Shown here: positions 11,170 to 21,443 of the stretch, in pieces | Position numbering within the stretch: the first letter of the stretch is position 1 | Layout of the letters: each line of letters starts with the position of its first letter | Source: Neoceratodus forsteri | Taxonomy: Eukaryota > Chordata > Ceratodontiformes > Ceratodontidae | Reading direction: 5' to 3' | DNA length: 64,000 nucleotides | NCBI GenBank assembly: GCA_016271365.2 | Contig: CM028132.1 | Span: forward strand, 587,705,001-587,769,000 | Translations under genes and position numbers: made by a program | Notes under the pieces: model-generated | What the model saw: the letters and a program-made list of their open reading frames with translations, nothing else | What the model was told of the DNA's origin: nothing | The model's database searches: none

Positions 11170-11305
11170 AGATTCTCAAGTCTGGGATTCAACTCGGGAG
11201 CGACAAGCAATAAAAATAAAGATTCTGGGGCCGGAATCAAACCCGTCCCAGACACAGCGCCTGGGTTCCCTGCTGTGGCTCAGTCCTGTGAGCCATGGCA
11301 GCTGC
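11170..11305 (-). mobile_element. SINE-like fragment with B box
   Basis: The minus strand contains GGGTTTGATTCCGGCCCC, a good tRNA B-box match, about 45 nt after CACAGGACTGAGCCACAGC. A second GAGTTGAATCCCA follows. It is probably a tRNA-derived SINE; the family is not known to me. Confidence 0.4.
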
Positions 11306-11529
11306 TCTCAGAACCCACTCCCAGCAGAGGTCTTATCCTCTACCTGGTAAAGCCTAATGGTGCACTACCGCGTACAGCAGTATATATGGTATTATACAAT
11401 GGCAAGAAAGAATCTTGGACAATTACGCTATGAATTATGACCCGTAGTATAAACAATCATGTTGGCATGGGATGATTTAGTCAGATGCCACAGGACACTG
11501 GGGATCATGCACCACAGGATGGGGAGAGG
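11306..11529. other. Unassigned
   Basis: Nothing recognised. Confidence 0.3.
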
Positions 11530-12210
11530 GATGCCACTGGGCACCTGTGATGGCAGTGCACGTGACACAGTGCAATTACAGCAGTGCATGTGGCACAGCA
11601 CAGTAACGGCAGTGCACATGGCACAGTGCACTGTTGGCAGTTTATGTGGCACACTGCAGTAACAGCCATACTTGTAAAACACTTCAGTGACAGTCATGTA
11701 TGTGGTACAGTAGAGAAATAGGAATACCCATTGTACTGTGCAGAGATGGCAATGGATGAGGCGCAGTATTGTGCCAACAAAACACGTGGAACTCTTTGGT
11801 GACTGCAGTGCATATGGCACACTGCAGTGTCTGCACTGCATGTGGCTCTGCACTGTGGCAGCAGTACACATGGCACTTCGCTGTGCCACATGCATCGATG
11901 TCAATGCACTGTGCCATGAGGTGTGCCATGTACAATGCACACACTGCACTGTGTCATCCGTGATATAGACACTGGACCATGCACCATGCACTGCTGACAA
12001 TGTGCAGTGCACCTGCAATACCATCACTACACTGTGCTGACACTGCTGTCAAATGCACTATGGCAACATGCTGTGCCACATGCACTGCCAACGCATTGCT
12101 GGCCATGTGCACTAACATGATGTGCAATGTGTGTTACAGACACCACGCCTGCCACAAAAATGCAGATAATGCACTGTGTCAGGCGACTGCCGACACTGAA
12201 AGGTGTACTT
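11530..12210. repeat. 28-bp minisatellite that reverses orientation
   Basis: Left part: units like GCAGTGCATGTGGCACAG plus about 10 nt repeat about every 28 bp from 11552 to 11720. From about 11880 onward the motif is present as its reverse complement (TGTGCCACATGCACTGCC), with some units still forward. Long open frames on both strands are products of the repeat and are not gene candidates. Confidence 0.65.
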
Positions 12211-12420
12211 ACGCTAGACAATTCTGAGGGTGTTGTTTTGTAGTCTTTTTATTTTGTGTAATGTTGCACAGAAACAGAAGAAGAAACTTGAATTTTAGCA
12301 CCCCTTCATGCAAGTAGTGACAGCACTGTACATAGAACAGCGCAGTGATGTCATTGTCCATTACTGTATAATTACTGGTTTGAGAAAAGAGGCAGTTTGG
12401 TGCATGTGGGAGTGCAGCTT
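12211..12420. other. Unassigned
   Basis: Nothing recognised. Confidence 0.3.
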
Positions 12421-12565
12421 GTGTGGCTGAGCTCCACAATATATGTTGCAGGGAGGGTGGTCTGCCACCCGCACTCAGCTGGAACCCCTAGTTCCACAGA
12501 ATAGCTGTTAGCCCACAGCTGGACTCCCTTCCTACAGACCAGCAACCCCCTGCAGCTGACCCCTG
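12421..12565 (-). repeat. Reverse-orientation fragment of the 6161 G-rich array
   Basis: On the minus strand: GTCAGCTGCAGGGGGTTGCT, GGTCTGTAGGAAGG, TCCAGCTGTGGG and GGGTTCCAGCTGAG, i.e. the diagnostic blocks of the array at 6161-7480 in the same order. Confidence 0.6.
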
Positions 12566-12654
12566 TGCCATCATCAAAGCCCATCAAATCCGAGTCATAC
12601 AGATGTCCAGAGCTGTGCCAGTAATGCTCAGTCCTCTCCCACCCAGCTGACCCA

Positions 12655-12745
12655 TGGTGATCAGGCTTGCTTCTGAACTCTGGCTGTCAGTGAGGCAGGA
12701 GGTAAGACCTCTAGTGCCTCAACCCTACATGCCACTGGGCCAGTG
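12655..12745 (-). mobile_element. SINE fragment (same family as 14140)
   Basis: The minus strand carries CTGGCCCAGTGGCATGTAGG then GGGTTGAGGCACTAGAGGTC. The copy at 14140-14222 carries the same blocks (TGGCCCAGTGGCGCTGAGGG, TTGAGGTGCTGGATGACACC). Confidence 0.5.
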
Positions 12746-13639
12746 TTTCTATTTTACTGGTGCCCTATTTTGTTTTTCAATTCCTGTTTTCAGTACTGCA
12801 CTTATTGTGATATAATCTACATTGTGAAACTGCTTTAATTGAGAAAAGGGACAAGAAGGATGGGATTGTTAGGCTTAAGAAAGGGGAGGAGTGGGTGGAG
12901 GATAATGGGGGAAAAGCAGAGATACTAAATGAATACTTCTGTTCTGTCTTCTTCAGGGAGAAGGATTGATCAGTGCATTCAAGAGGGAGAAGAGGAGCAG
13001 GGGGGGTGAGGGAACACACATGTGTTATACCAAGACCAGGTATATTCTGGCAGATAGGCTGCCAGTCCATACCTGGTCTACCATCTTGGTATAACACTGA
13101 GACATGCATGTTTCAAACCAGAGCAATTAGAAGCCCTGGCTATACTGCAATGTAACAGGCAGACCCGCGGCTACTCCCCACGTGAAATGAAACGTCATTC
13201 TTGGGACAGCCGTGGGTGGTTGTGGGAGCACTTCTCGGCCTCGGAGCACTGTAATATGAAATGCCAGCGGAGAGGCAGGCAGGATCAACCAGATAAATTA
13301 TAAATTACAAACATCACCAGAGACGTAAAAAAAGCAACTTTTTTGTAAGTGCTAATCGGGTCCTGCTGCACATTGAGGTGGGACCTGTTTTTACATGGAT
13401 GTTTCCCTTTAAGAGTGTATGGACCGCATGAGCACAGCTCGAGAGGTCCATGCTCTTATCTCAATGCCAATACGGAAACACAAGGTGAGTTGTGTATGGT
13501 CATCCATATTTTATTTTCTATAGTACTGTACATGGTTTTAGTAAAATAGTACTGCAGTACTTTTGCCATTATGTGGCACTGTGGTAAAGCAGGTCATATT
13601 CTTTTTAATACTATTAATCAGTTGGGAATAAATATGCCT
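12746..13639. other. Unassigned
   Basis: Contains a short inverted repeat around 13023-13100: ATACCAAGACCAGGTAT faces ATACCTGG and ACCATCTTGGTAT. No coding or RNA gene recognised. Confidence 0.35.
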
Positions 13640-14222
13640 ATATTTATTTTTTTCTTATTCATTTTTCTCCTACCTGGCTCCCGGTCAGCCATTCTGTCCC
13701 CACATCCCCTGTTCAGGCCACCGTCTGGTTCACCTCCAGCTTCTATAGGGCCTCGCCTTTTACCCCCGTGGCTTGTCCCCCATGGCGGGTTGGTAGGGAG
13801 CCCCCTTCTCTCCCACCAAGTACAGATCCAGTCATCAGCAATCTCTCTGAAGCTGGGGTGCCCCATTTGGATGGCCATCAAGCCACCACAACCAGAGTAG
13901 CCTATTTTCCTTGTTCTCCCGCGTGAGAGGGGCATGCAATGACGCTGATGGGGGGCATGACGCTTCCCCATGTACTCCTCCCGCACCTGCCCCAGCTCAG
14001 ACCCCTGATGCTTAGTCTTGGTGCACTGCCTCCAGCCTCTGCTAGGGGCCAGCAATGTGCCAACAACTAGAGTCCCCCTCCTGAGAGGGAGAGCAGTCCA
14101 TTGGATGTGCAATCCTCTCCTCCCTACCAACCCCCGTGGCCTGAGTTCATTCTCGAACCCAGGTTGCCAGTGTAGAGTGAGGTGTCATCCAGCACCTCAA
14201 CCCTCAGCGCCACTGGGCCAGA
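13640..14222 (-). mobile_element. SINE-headed repeat
   Basis: The minus strand begins at 14222 with TGGCCCAGTGGCGCTGAGGG (A box) and about 65 nt on has CCTGGGTTCGAGAATGAAC (B-box-like). GC-rich sequence follows toward 13640 and may be the body of the same element. The head is well supported; the left limit is a guess. An open frame of 170 codons on the same strand has no recognisable domain. Confidence 0.45.
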
Positions 14223-14715
14223 CATAAATATGCCTTTATGACTTCACTTTAGTTCTGCTTGTGTTTTGCTGTATAAGTTGGTGTTGTTCCTGACAGTCCC
14301 AATGAGAACAAGTGAGAAAAAGAGATGGAGATTAAGCACTTGCAAGTAGGAGCTCTGTGTGCTGTCATGGTTACAGCATAAAACAGCACGCATTATGTAG
14401 AGTGGCACTAGACAGAAGCAGCAACAGTAAGTAGTCAAATAAGTTCTAGTTTTCCATTTGAACTGATTGGATTTGAGGTGTGTAGTGTTCTGGTGAATAG
14501 ATGGAGGAAAGCAGGTGGGCGGCAGCTGGGTGGGATTGTTTCAAGTGTAAATCCTTCATCAATTTCACATTAATGTTAATGAAGTGCTGAAAACAAACAG
14601 CAGCGGCAGGTGGCAGTCAGTGTGAGTAGGGCACAGGTGCTGTGATTATGGAATGTGCAGAACTTTAGAACATGCACAACTTTAGAATGGGAACAGCAAC
14701 TTTAGAATGTGGCAA
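14223..14715. other. Unassigned
   Basis: Nothing recognised. Confidence 0.3.
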
Positions 14716-14885
14716 CATATAGGATAGTGGATGGCAACTGTGCACAACCAGTGTGTTGTGCCACTGAGTGGTTCTGATTCACTGGGACCTTGAGGCGGCT
14801 CAAGAGGTCCATGGTAATCAGATCCCTAGAGTGGCACAACACACTGGTTGTAGATACAGAGTTGCCCATCCACTATTCTATATAG
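14716..14885. mobile_element. Foldback, 170 bp, tight centre
   Basis: The left arm ATATAGGATAGTGGATGGCA, then CACAACCAGTGTGTTGTGCC, is matched by the right arm GGCACAACACACTGGTTGT then CCATCCACTATTCTATATAG. The only unpaired part is about 12 nt at the centre (TGAGGCGGCTCA, itself nearly palindromic). Confidence 0.65.
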
Positions 14886-15082
14886 TGTTTGGGCATCCAT
14901 GCCTATTTCAGACATTGCACTTTGTTTCAGTGAACTGATGGTTGGGGGGGCACTTGAGAATTGGTGGTAGGCTCAAATTACTGACACAGTGTGCTGCAGA
15001 TGTTTCTACAAGTTCAAGTTTAAAAAACAACAACTTCCGGCTTAACTGGATAGCGGAAATCAAGTATGTGGCAGCATTTCAA

Positions 15083-15126
15083 GTTGTTCTGCTGCAGTAG
15101 TGACAGCACTACTGCTGCAGAACAAC
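15083..15126. repeat. Hairpin, 20-bp stem
   Basis: GTTGTTCTGCTGCAGTAGTG pairs with CACTACTGCTGCAGAACAAC around loop ACAG, 19 of 20 positions. It lies between two larger foldbacks. Confidence 0.65.
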
Positions 15127-15198
15127 ATGATGATGTCACAACTGCAGCAGAAAAAGCACATTCCAGACATAGAATTCCATGCATAACAGCATTCCACC

Positions 15199-15379
15199 AT
15201 ACACTATATAGAGGATAATGTATGGTCTTTGGTTAATAACCACACTGTAAACACTTTGAGAGATTGCCATGACATCATTGCAAACCTCAAGAGGTTTTCA
15301 GATGTCGTGGCAACCTCAAGAAGTGTTTTTCAGTGCAATTGTTAACCAAAGACCATACATTATATTTTATAGTGTATTG
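15199..15379. mobile_element. Foldback, about 180 bp
   Basis: ATAATGTATGGTCTTTGGTT on the left pairs with AACCAAAGACCATACATTAT on the right. The outer ATACACTATATAG pairs with TTTTATAGTGTAT, and the inner arms also pair with mismatches. It shares the terminal ACTATATA word with the foldback at 14716. Confidence 0.6.
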
Positions 15380-15689
15380 TGTAATCAGGATTTAATTACT
15401 TTACTGAATTACTTTACAGAACATTGATTGTTGTGAGCATTCTGTTTTGTTATACCATTGATATGACATACTCAAGAAGGGTTAACAACAGAGTGATGTC
15501 ATAACAATGGCATAACAAGGTTGTAATCTGCTTGATTTCAGTTAATAATAAGGGCTCCTCATACATTATGAGGTTTTTGAGCAGCTTAATTTCAGTGAAA
15601 AATAAACCATAGCCATACACTATTACGTGAATATATACACATTACACTGGCGTAGTAGCACCAGTCTAGTTATAGTTGCCTGACAGGTT

Positions 15690-16110
15690 CTATGTTAAAC
15701 CCCTAACTTTTCATATTAATAGCTTTGATGTAGCTCATTGACATTGCCTGAAATTTGACATGTGTTGTCTAGGAGGCAAGCTCTAAATATGTGGAAAGCT
15801 TCATGATGGCAGCTTCTGCAGTTTCTGAGATCCACATATCTCATTTTCCTGTAGCGGGCTAATTTTTTTCCTATACTTAACATGGGCTTTTTGTTTTGCT
15901 GTCACCTACAGCCTAGACAAACTGCATTTTTTTCTTCCAAAACTTTCAAAGTAAAAGTGTTCTGTTTCAAGCTACTGTCATTTGAAGGTTTAATGAAAAA
16001 ACGAGAAATTATTCCAGAGTTATACGGATTTGTTTTTTTAGCTGTTCTGAGCATGCCTAGTAGGGTTTTTGGGATTACCCTATGATACGACCTGAAAAAC
16101 TCTGTGTTGC
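15690..16110 (+). repeat. Module A-like AT-rich repeat (diverged)
   Basis: CTATGTTAAACCCCTAACTT and ATTAATAGCTTTG align with TTTGTTAAACCCCAATTTTT and TTTATAACTTTG at 47330 and 62093. As there, a hairpin array (module B) follows, here within 300 bp. The similarity is modest. Confidence 0.4.
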
Positions 16111-16208
16111 CAGATTGTTTTTGGTTTCTCACCACTTGCTTCTCACAATACAAAAACTTTGTTTTCATGTCATGATGGCTGCCATCTTGTTTTTCCCCTT
16201 GTGCATTT

Positions 16209-16283
16209 TTTAAAAAACAAACACCTGAACCTAGCTAAACGGGAGCCATTTAGCTAGATTCTGGTGTTTATCTTTAAAAAATA
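16209..16283. repeat. Inverted repeat, about 30-bp arms
   Basis: TTTTAAAAAACAAACACC / CTAGCTAAA on the left pairs with TTTAGCTAG / GGTGTTTATCTTTAAAAAA on the right. Confidence 0.5.
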
Positions 16284-16399
16284 AACCTCCAAAAATATCT
16301 ATTTATCTATCTACTTTTTATTCCCTTCCCTTCCAGCTCAGCCAGCACTCCCTCATCATTCCCTAAAATATTTGTAATTAAAAATAATTACTAAAACAG

Positions 16400-16835
16400 A
16401 TCAGGGTGCCCACCCCTGGTACCACTTGCCCAAACAATCTTCCTTACAGGTTATCCTCACCCCCAATCCTTAGGATGACACCAGAGTGCCCAGTCCTACT
16501 GCTGCCATACAGTGTAGCTGACACTGGGGTGCCCAATCCTCAGTGTTGGATCCAATGCAGCTTTTAAACCTTGCAGAAAAAGGACAGTCCCTTAATTTTT
16601 GTAAAATAACCTGTAAAAGAGAAATGGTCCATTGGCAATCTGACCCCTAAGACCCCCACCCTGACCCCCTATTTAGCACCCACCACCCCACATAATACTC
16701 TCACTCACCTGAACATGTCCCAGTGATGTAGATGCACTATCTGAGTGGAAATATGTATGCTGCTGGAACCAGAACTGCAATATGAGAAAATAAGGTATGT
16801 ACAGCTTTATGTATTTCAGTGGGGTTTTAACTTTT
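16400..16835 (+). repeat. Modules B and C (copy at 16.4 kb)
   Basis: Hairpins at 16402-16418 (CAGGG/CCCTG) and 16521-16546 (stem ACACTGGGG, loop TGCCCAAT, CCTCAGTGT) represent module B. Module C follows with CCTGTAAAAGAGAAATGGTC, a CACCC-rich stretch, ACATGTCCC and AGGTATGTAC. Module D does not follow; a hairpin at 17036 and unassigned sequence do. Confidence 0.6.
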
Positions 16836-17035
16836 AATGATTTAATTTGAAGAGCAGCTGATGCCTTTGGGAAAACTTTGAAAAACATAATAGCTGGACA
16901 CAGTTCAGCTTGTATTTCATATACCTTCTATAGAGTCCCCCTCTCCATTATTTATTACTGAAAAAATACCCACAAAAACAAGATCTTTATCCCTTAGAGT
17001 TCATCTACCTCTGCAGCTTACTCCCTACTTGAAAT

Positions 17036-17107
17036 CATAATACCCTATTGTGACATCACAATCTGTTGCCATGGGTACAACTGTGATGTCACAGGCAGGG
17101 TATTATG
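17036..17107. repeat. Hairpin, 72 bp
   Basis: CATAATACCCT and AGGGTATTATG form the base; TGTGACATCACA and TGTGATGTCACA form the upper stem; about 21 nt remain in the loop. It could be a tiny foldback element. Confidence 0.6.
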
Positions 17108-17940
17108 ACATCAGGTTGGAAAGAAGCATTATACAATGGTATGAAAAAAATATCTTCTCTAATTGGTCAGTGTGGCCTCAGACAGTGATGATATTAAGCT
17201 ATAACATCACTGTATTAAGTTCAGACACAACTGACCGGACAACACTAAAAACCCTCCTGCCCACACAAGCCACCAGCAAGCCAACAGTCCTCAAGCCATC
17301 ACAGCTTAGGACCAGCTCGCCTCCAAACAACAAACACACGTTTTCTGCATCACTGCCTCACTCCTTCATTCAATTAAACCAAAGCAACAACATTAAGAAA
17401 AAACGGCGGCTCTCCATCTTTGACTGCACTCTAGCTGCCTGTGAATATGAAACCGCGTTGCCCGTGCTCTCAGCCATTTCAAAAAAAACACAAACAGTGG
17501 CAATGGCATTTTAAACCCTCACCAGCTTCTTATCAAACCCAAAAACTTTTGTCTTTTCAGAAAAACCACTTTTACCAAAATAAAAACGACCTGTAACTTA
17601 CAGGTTCTGTTGATGTCCAGTTAAGCAGCGCAGCGGGAAACCGGAAGTAACCACTCGGCTTCGATGTTTTTTTCATTGTCCATGCCTTTCTTTCACAGCT
17701 AACAAAATAAAAAAATATGTCTTCAACTGCTTCCAAAACAAGCAGTGGGATACCTCCCGACGAGTGTGTTGGGGGGGGTTCCATGTACAAGAAAGGCATA
17801 TATTAGCAGCAGCACCACCTACTGGACTACTTTTTCTCTTATTTCTGAAATATACCTCTCATACAAAAAACAATACAAATATTACAAAAAAGTTGTTTTT
17901 TTAACTTTTTAATATTATTTTAAAGCGAGCCATTATATAA
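17108..17940. other. Unassigned
   Basis: One 154-codon open frame (17050-17514, plus) has no recognisable domain, is low in complexity and has no neighbours supporting a gene. Otherwise nothing is recognised. Confidence 0.35.
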
Positions 17941-18087
17941 TAGCAATACGGCACTCCAGGGAGTGTGTTGTGTAGTAATGCGTCACTCCTGGGGTGGTGG
18001 AAGCACTCGGCTTCACCTCGTGCTTTTGACTCCACCCCAGGAGTGATGTTATTACTCAATAACACACACCCTGTCATGCCTTATTGC
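17941..18087. mobile_element. Palindromic MITE, 147 bp
   Basis: Left TAGCAATACGGCACTCCAGG, GTAATGCGTCACTCCTGGGG; right CCCCAGGAGTGATGTTATTAC, then CCCTGTCATGCCTTATTGCT. The arms pair along nearly the whole length around AAGCACTCGG/CGTGCTTTT. The terminal half is imperfect, the inner half almost perfect. Confidence 0.65.
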
Positions 18088-18174
18088 TTAAGTAGAAGCT
18101 CATGAACCCTCAAGAAACAACTATCCTGTTTTTGAAGCAAATGACCTCAGTAATAAGTAATGGGGATAAGACAT

Positions 18175-19690
18175 TTTATTTATTTATTTGAAAAGATTTC
18201 ACCAGGAAAGACAACATGAGCTGTAAACAGCTCGTTTCCAGAAGTATCCTGGGGGAAAGGGTTACATAGGTGGGTGGGCAACAAATGAACAAATACAGGG
18301 TAAATACATACAGTACAACAGAAGTACAATTTGTTTCAAACCTAGGCAAGGAACAGAGCTAAAACAGACAGAATCATTAAGGCACAAAATACAAGATTCT
18401 AATACCATAAGCACAAGAGTACTAGCAGATTACATGGAAGGTACAGACCAATGGTAGGAGTATACCATAAAGTGCTTGAAGTGGCAGGGTTGAGTACTGG
18501 GGGTTACCAAGTGCTACGTTAGGAGATAGAGTGGTAGTAAATAAACAGACCAGAGGGAAGAGGGATCAAAGATGAGGGGAGAGGAAGGGGGTAAGGGTGA
18601 GTGCAGGGGAAGAGGAGGGGCTGAGGAAGAGCAGGCAAGTCCCTACACCCCTTCAGGATTCTGGGAACCCTGCAAGGGGGTGAGGACCCAACCAAGAAGA
18701 AGGCGAGGGGAGGGGGCAGGAAGGGCAGGCCAGGACCTACACCCCTTCTGGATGTTGAGAACCCTGCAAGGGGGGGCAATGACCCGGCAAGGTAGAAGGT
18801 GTGAGATGGAGGGGGGAGGAGGAAGATGGGGGGAATGGTGGGGAAGAGGGGGTAGGGAATGATGGAGGTTGCTGCCAGAGGAACATAGAAGATTTAGGAC
18901 AAGGAAATGGGGAGATGGAAAAGGAAGAAGTGGGGATGTTGGGGTGGCAATTTAGTAGACAGAGAAGGGGGGGTTAGGTACATTTGCAACAGTGAACAAT
19001 GTGCTTCCAGAGGGGAAGCAATAGAGAAAGGCGGGATTGAGCAGATCAAATTTCTAGGGGGAGGGAATTCCAGAGATTAGCAAATTTGTATGAGAAGGCA
19101 GCACGACCTGAAGAGGTGCACCATGGGAGGAGGGCAAGAGTATGATGTGAGGATGTACAGAGGGTATAGCAGGAGGGGGAAGGTTAGGAGGGAGAATAAG
19201 TAGATGGGGAGAGATCTGAGCCAGAACCTACTAACTAAGTTAGTGCTGTGTGATAGGCACCTAGCATTAAGGGAGAGAAAGGAGAGCGAGGTATACAGAT
19301 CACAGTGGTGAGTAAGGGGAAGGCAGCCAAGTATGTAGCGACAGAATGAATTGAAGAGGGAGTCCAGTCTCTAGAGGGAGGATTTGGGAGTAGAAGAGTA
19401 GACCATGTGCCCAAAATTGAGGACAGGGAGAATCATCTTTTGGACAATTTCCCTCCTGGCTTGCAATGGCAGGCAGCTGCAGTGTCTGTACAGAGCACCG
19501 AGTTGGTTTGGGGAGTAACTTTTTGTGGATAGCGTCAACATGAACCCCAAAGTCAAGAGACTTGACTAGCCATAGCCTAAGGTACTTAAAGGAGGGCACA
19601 TCATTAGAAATACAGAGCCAATGAGAAATATAAGCTACTTTATGTCCAAACATTATGTTTTTCAAAGTCCTTCTTGAGGTGTCAGTGACT
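18175..19690 (-). mobile_element. L2-like LINE, 3' portion
   Basis: Minus-strand 3' tail is ATAAATAAATAAAATG at 18175-18190, preceded by a long A/G-rich (plus strand) 3' region. Near 19560-19400 the minus strand encodes a diverged RT C-terminal block, SLDFGVHVDAIHKKL then a VQK-L-P-L-F-like helix. The homologous part of the copy at 32871 reads RLDFSAHSDTIYVKLHPKLG. The catalytic RT core is missing. The element ends where satellite D begins, so it is 5'-truncated. Confidence 0.65.
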
Positions 19691-20058
19691 CTTTAAATAT
19701 GTTTACACCAAATTTTCAAAATGTCCTTTTTGGACCCCACCTCATGAACAAAGGCAGTGAAATTTCTCAAATCCATCCCAAAAGCTGATTTCATAGTCAT
19801 TGTATGAAATCACATTTTGGGTGGGATTTGGAAAATGTCACCTACTGAATTCATGAGGTGGGGCTCTAAGAACGCTATGTTGAAAATGTGGTGTAACAAT
19901 ATGGTAAAATGACCAAGTTATGGACAAACTTTGAAATATTTCAATGTTTACTCATAACTTTGCTAATTTTCAATATTTTTCCACCAAACTTTCAACATTG
20001 CCTTTTTTGTATCCCACCTCATGAACAAGGTGGGTGACGTTTTTCAATTCCATCACAG
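19691..20058 (+). repeat. Module D satellite, left part
   Basis: CACCAAATTTTCAAAATGTCC and GGACCCCACCTCATGAAC, then the reverse-complement half TTCATGAGGTGGGGCTCTAA and TGTTGAAAATGTGGTG, give one full palindrome. A second unit starts at about 20000 and stops at about 20058, where L1 sequence begins. The satellite resumes at 24376. Confidence 0.7.
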
Positions 20059-21443
20059 AAACTTGCTAATTAAAATTAGGGCAACCCCTGAGATCAAAGG
20101 CACAGGGTTGGGTAGGTATAATAAACTTATGGCCTATGCAGATGATTTACTACTTACTCTTTCCAAACCGGGTAAATCTATAGGTCCCCTGTTAGAGCTT
20201 ATCAGATCATTCTCCCTAGTTTCAGGGTTCAAAATAAACTTTGAAAAATCTGAAATAATGCCATTGTCAAAGTTAAAGGATAGCAATAACTTTACTCAAA
20301 ATAAATTCAAATTATCTACTCAATTATTACTTTCCTGGCATAGATCTGTGCGCTGTATTAAAAAATTATTACCCTTAATTTACTAAGTTAATAGATTCTT
20401 TGAAGTTAGACCTACAAAGGTTGCATCCAATGCTTCCATCTTTTGGGGCAAAATACAGGCAATAAACATGAGTCTTGCTCTTAAAGTCTACTATTTATTA
20501 TGTCACTTACCACTTCAACTGCCTGAGAAACAATATAAGGCAATTGATTCTGTACTACTAAATTTATATGGGATGACAAACCTGTACGTATATCTAAGCT
20601 TAGCTACAACAACCCAGAATTAGGGGTGGATTTAATTACCCAGACTTTAGAACAAGACATGACACCTTTTTAGTAACACAGAATATCTAGTCTTTATGGC
20701 TATGGGACATTAGCCTGGCCCCAGGATGGGTGGATATTGAGATGCGCTTACTGAAAGGAACAAACCCCAGACTCATTTTATTTGCGGAAATACCCAATGA
20801 AGCTAAATCTCACCCTATCCTAAAAGCTTTGTCTTCAGTCTGGTTCAAGATTACTAGGGCACTGGAATGGAATCCGCACATTCACCAAAATGTCTAACAG
20901 GAACAACAAACTTTTTCAAAATGAGGTGAAAACAGTGATGTGGAAAAGCTGGATAGACAGGGACATCTGTTACTTGGAGTGATCTAATAGATCAGAATAT
21001 GTCTACCCTGTTACCTTTTGTTGCTGCTGCTGAAAAACATAAATTGCCTAGAACTGAATTTTTTAGATACTTGCAACTCAGGCAAATTCTGAGAAAGAGC
21101 ATTAATGATATGGTCTCAACACCCCCTACTTATCCCTAGATAAAATATTCTCTACTTACCAGGGTTATAAAATTATATACAACATGGTTATAGATTCTGA
21201 AGAAAACCTGGTTGAGTCATCAATCCAAAAATGGGAAGCTGAGTTAGGATCTGCTATTTCATTGACTAAATGGGGTCAGAGGTGGATGAACAGTCTTAAG
21301 GCCTGTGAAGAAGCAAAAGGAAGGTTAGTACATTATAAAATTGTTCATAGATGGCACCACACCCTCAGAGAAAATGTTCACACTGGATCTAACTAACACC
21401 AATAGTTGCTGGAGATGCCAAAAGGACATTGGCACTATTACAC
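20059..21443 (+). pseudogene. L1-type LINE ORF2, 5' piece of interrupted copy
   Basis: The RT palm is recognisable: LLIKIRATPEIKGTGLG, then the catalytic LMAYADDLLLTLSKPG, then FSLVSGFKINFEKSEIMPLS, the standard L1 order. Downstream frames read IQAINMSLALKVYYLLCHLP, as in the L1 region after the palm, and later CWRCQKDIGTITHI, the L1 C-terminal cysteine motif. Several frameshifts and stops separate these. The fingers, endonuclease and ORF1 are absent (5' truncation). Reading stops at HI, and the continuation (IWSCPLIQKFWDKI) lies at 23663 beyond an L2-like insertion. Confidence 0.8.

Noticed and set aside
11428..12027. 199-codon minus-strand frame rich in Cys and His
   Set aside because: Periodic translation of the 28-bp minisatellite; the Cys/His spacing is not a zinc finger pattern.
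13618..14130. 170-codon minus-strand frame
   Set aside because: Lies in a SINE-headed GC-rich repeat; no domain, and basic/Gly-rich content reflects composition.
15083..15126. microRNA-like hairpin
   Set aside because: The stem is too perfect and sits within a foldback cluster; nothing supports processing.
17050..17514. 154-codon plus-strand frame
   Set aside because: No recognisable motif, no splice or promoter context, overlaps a hairpin repeat at its start.
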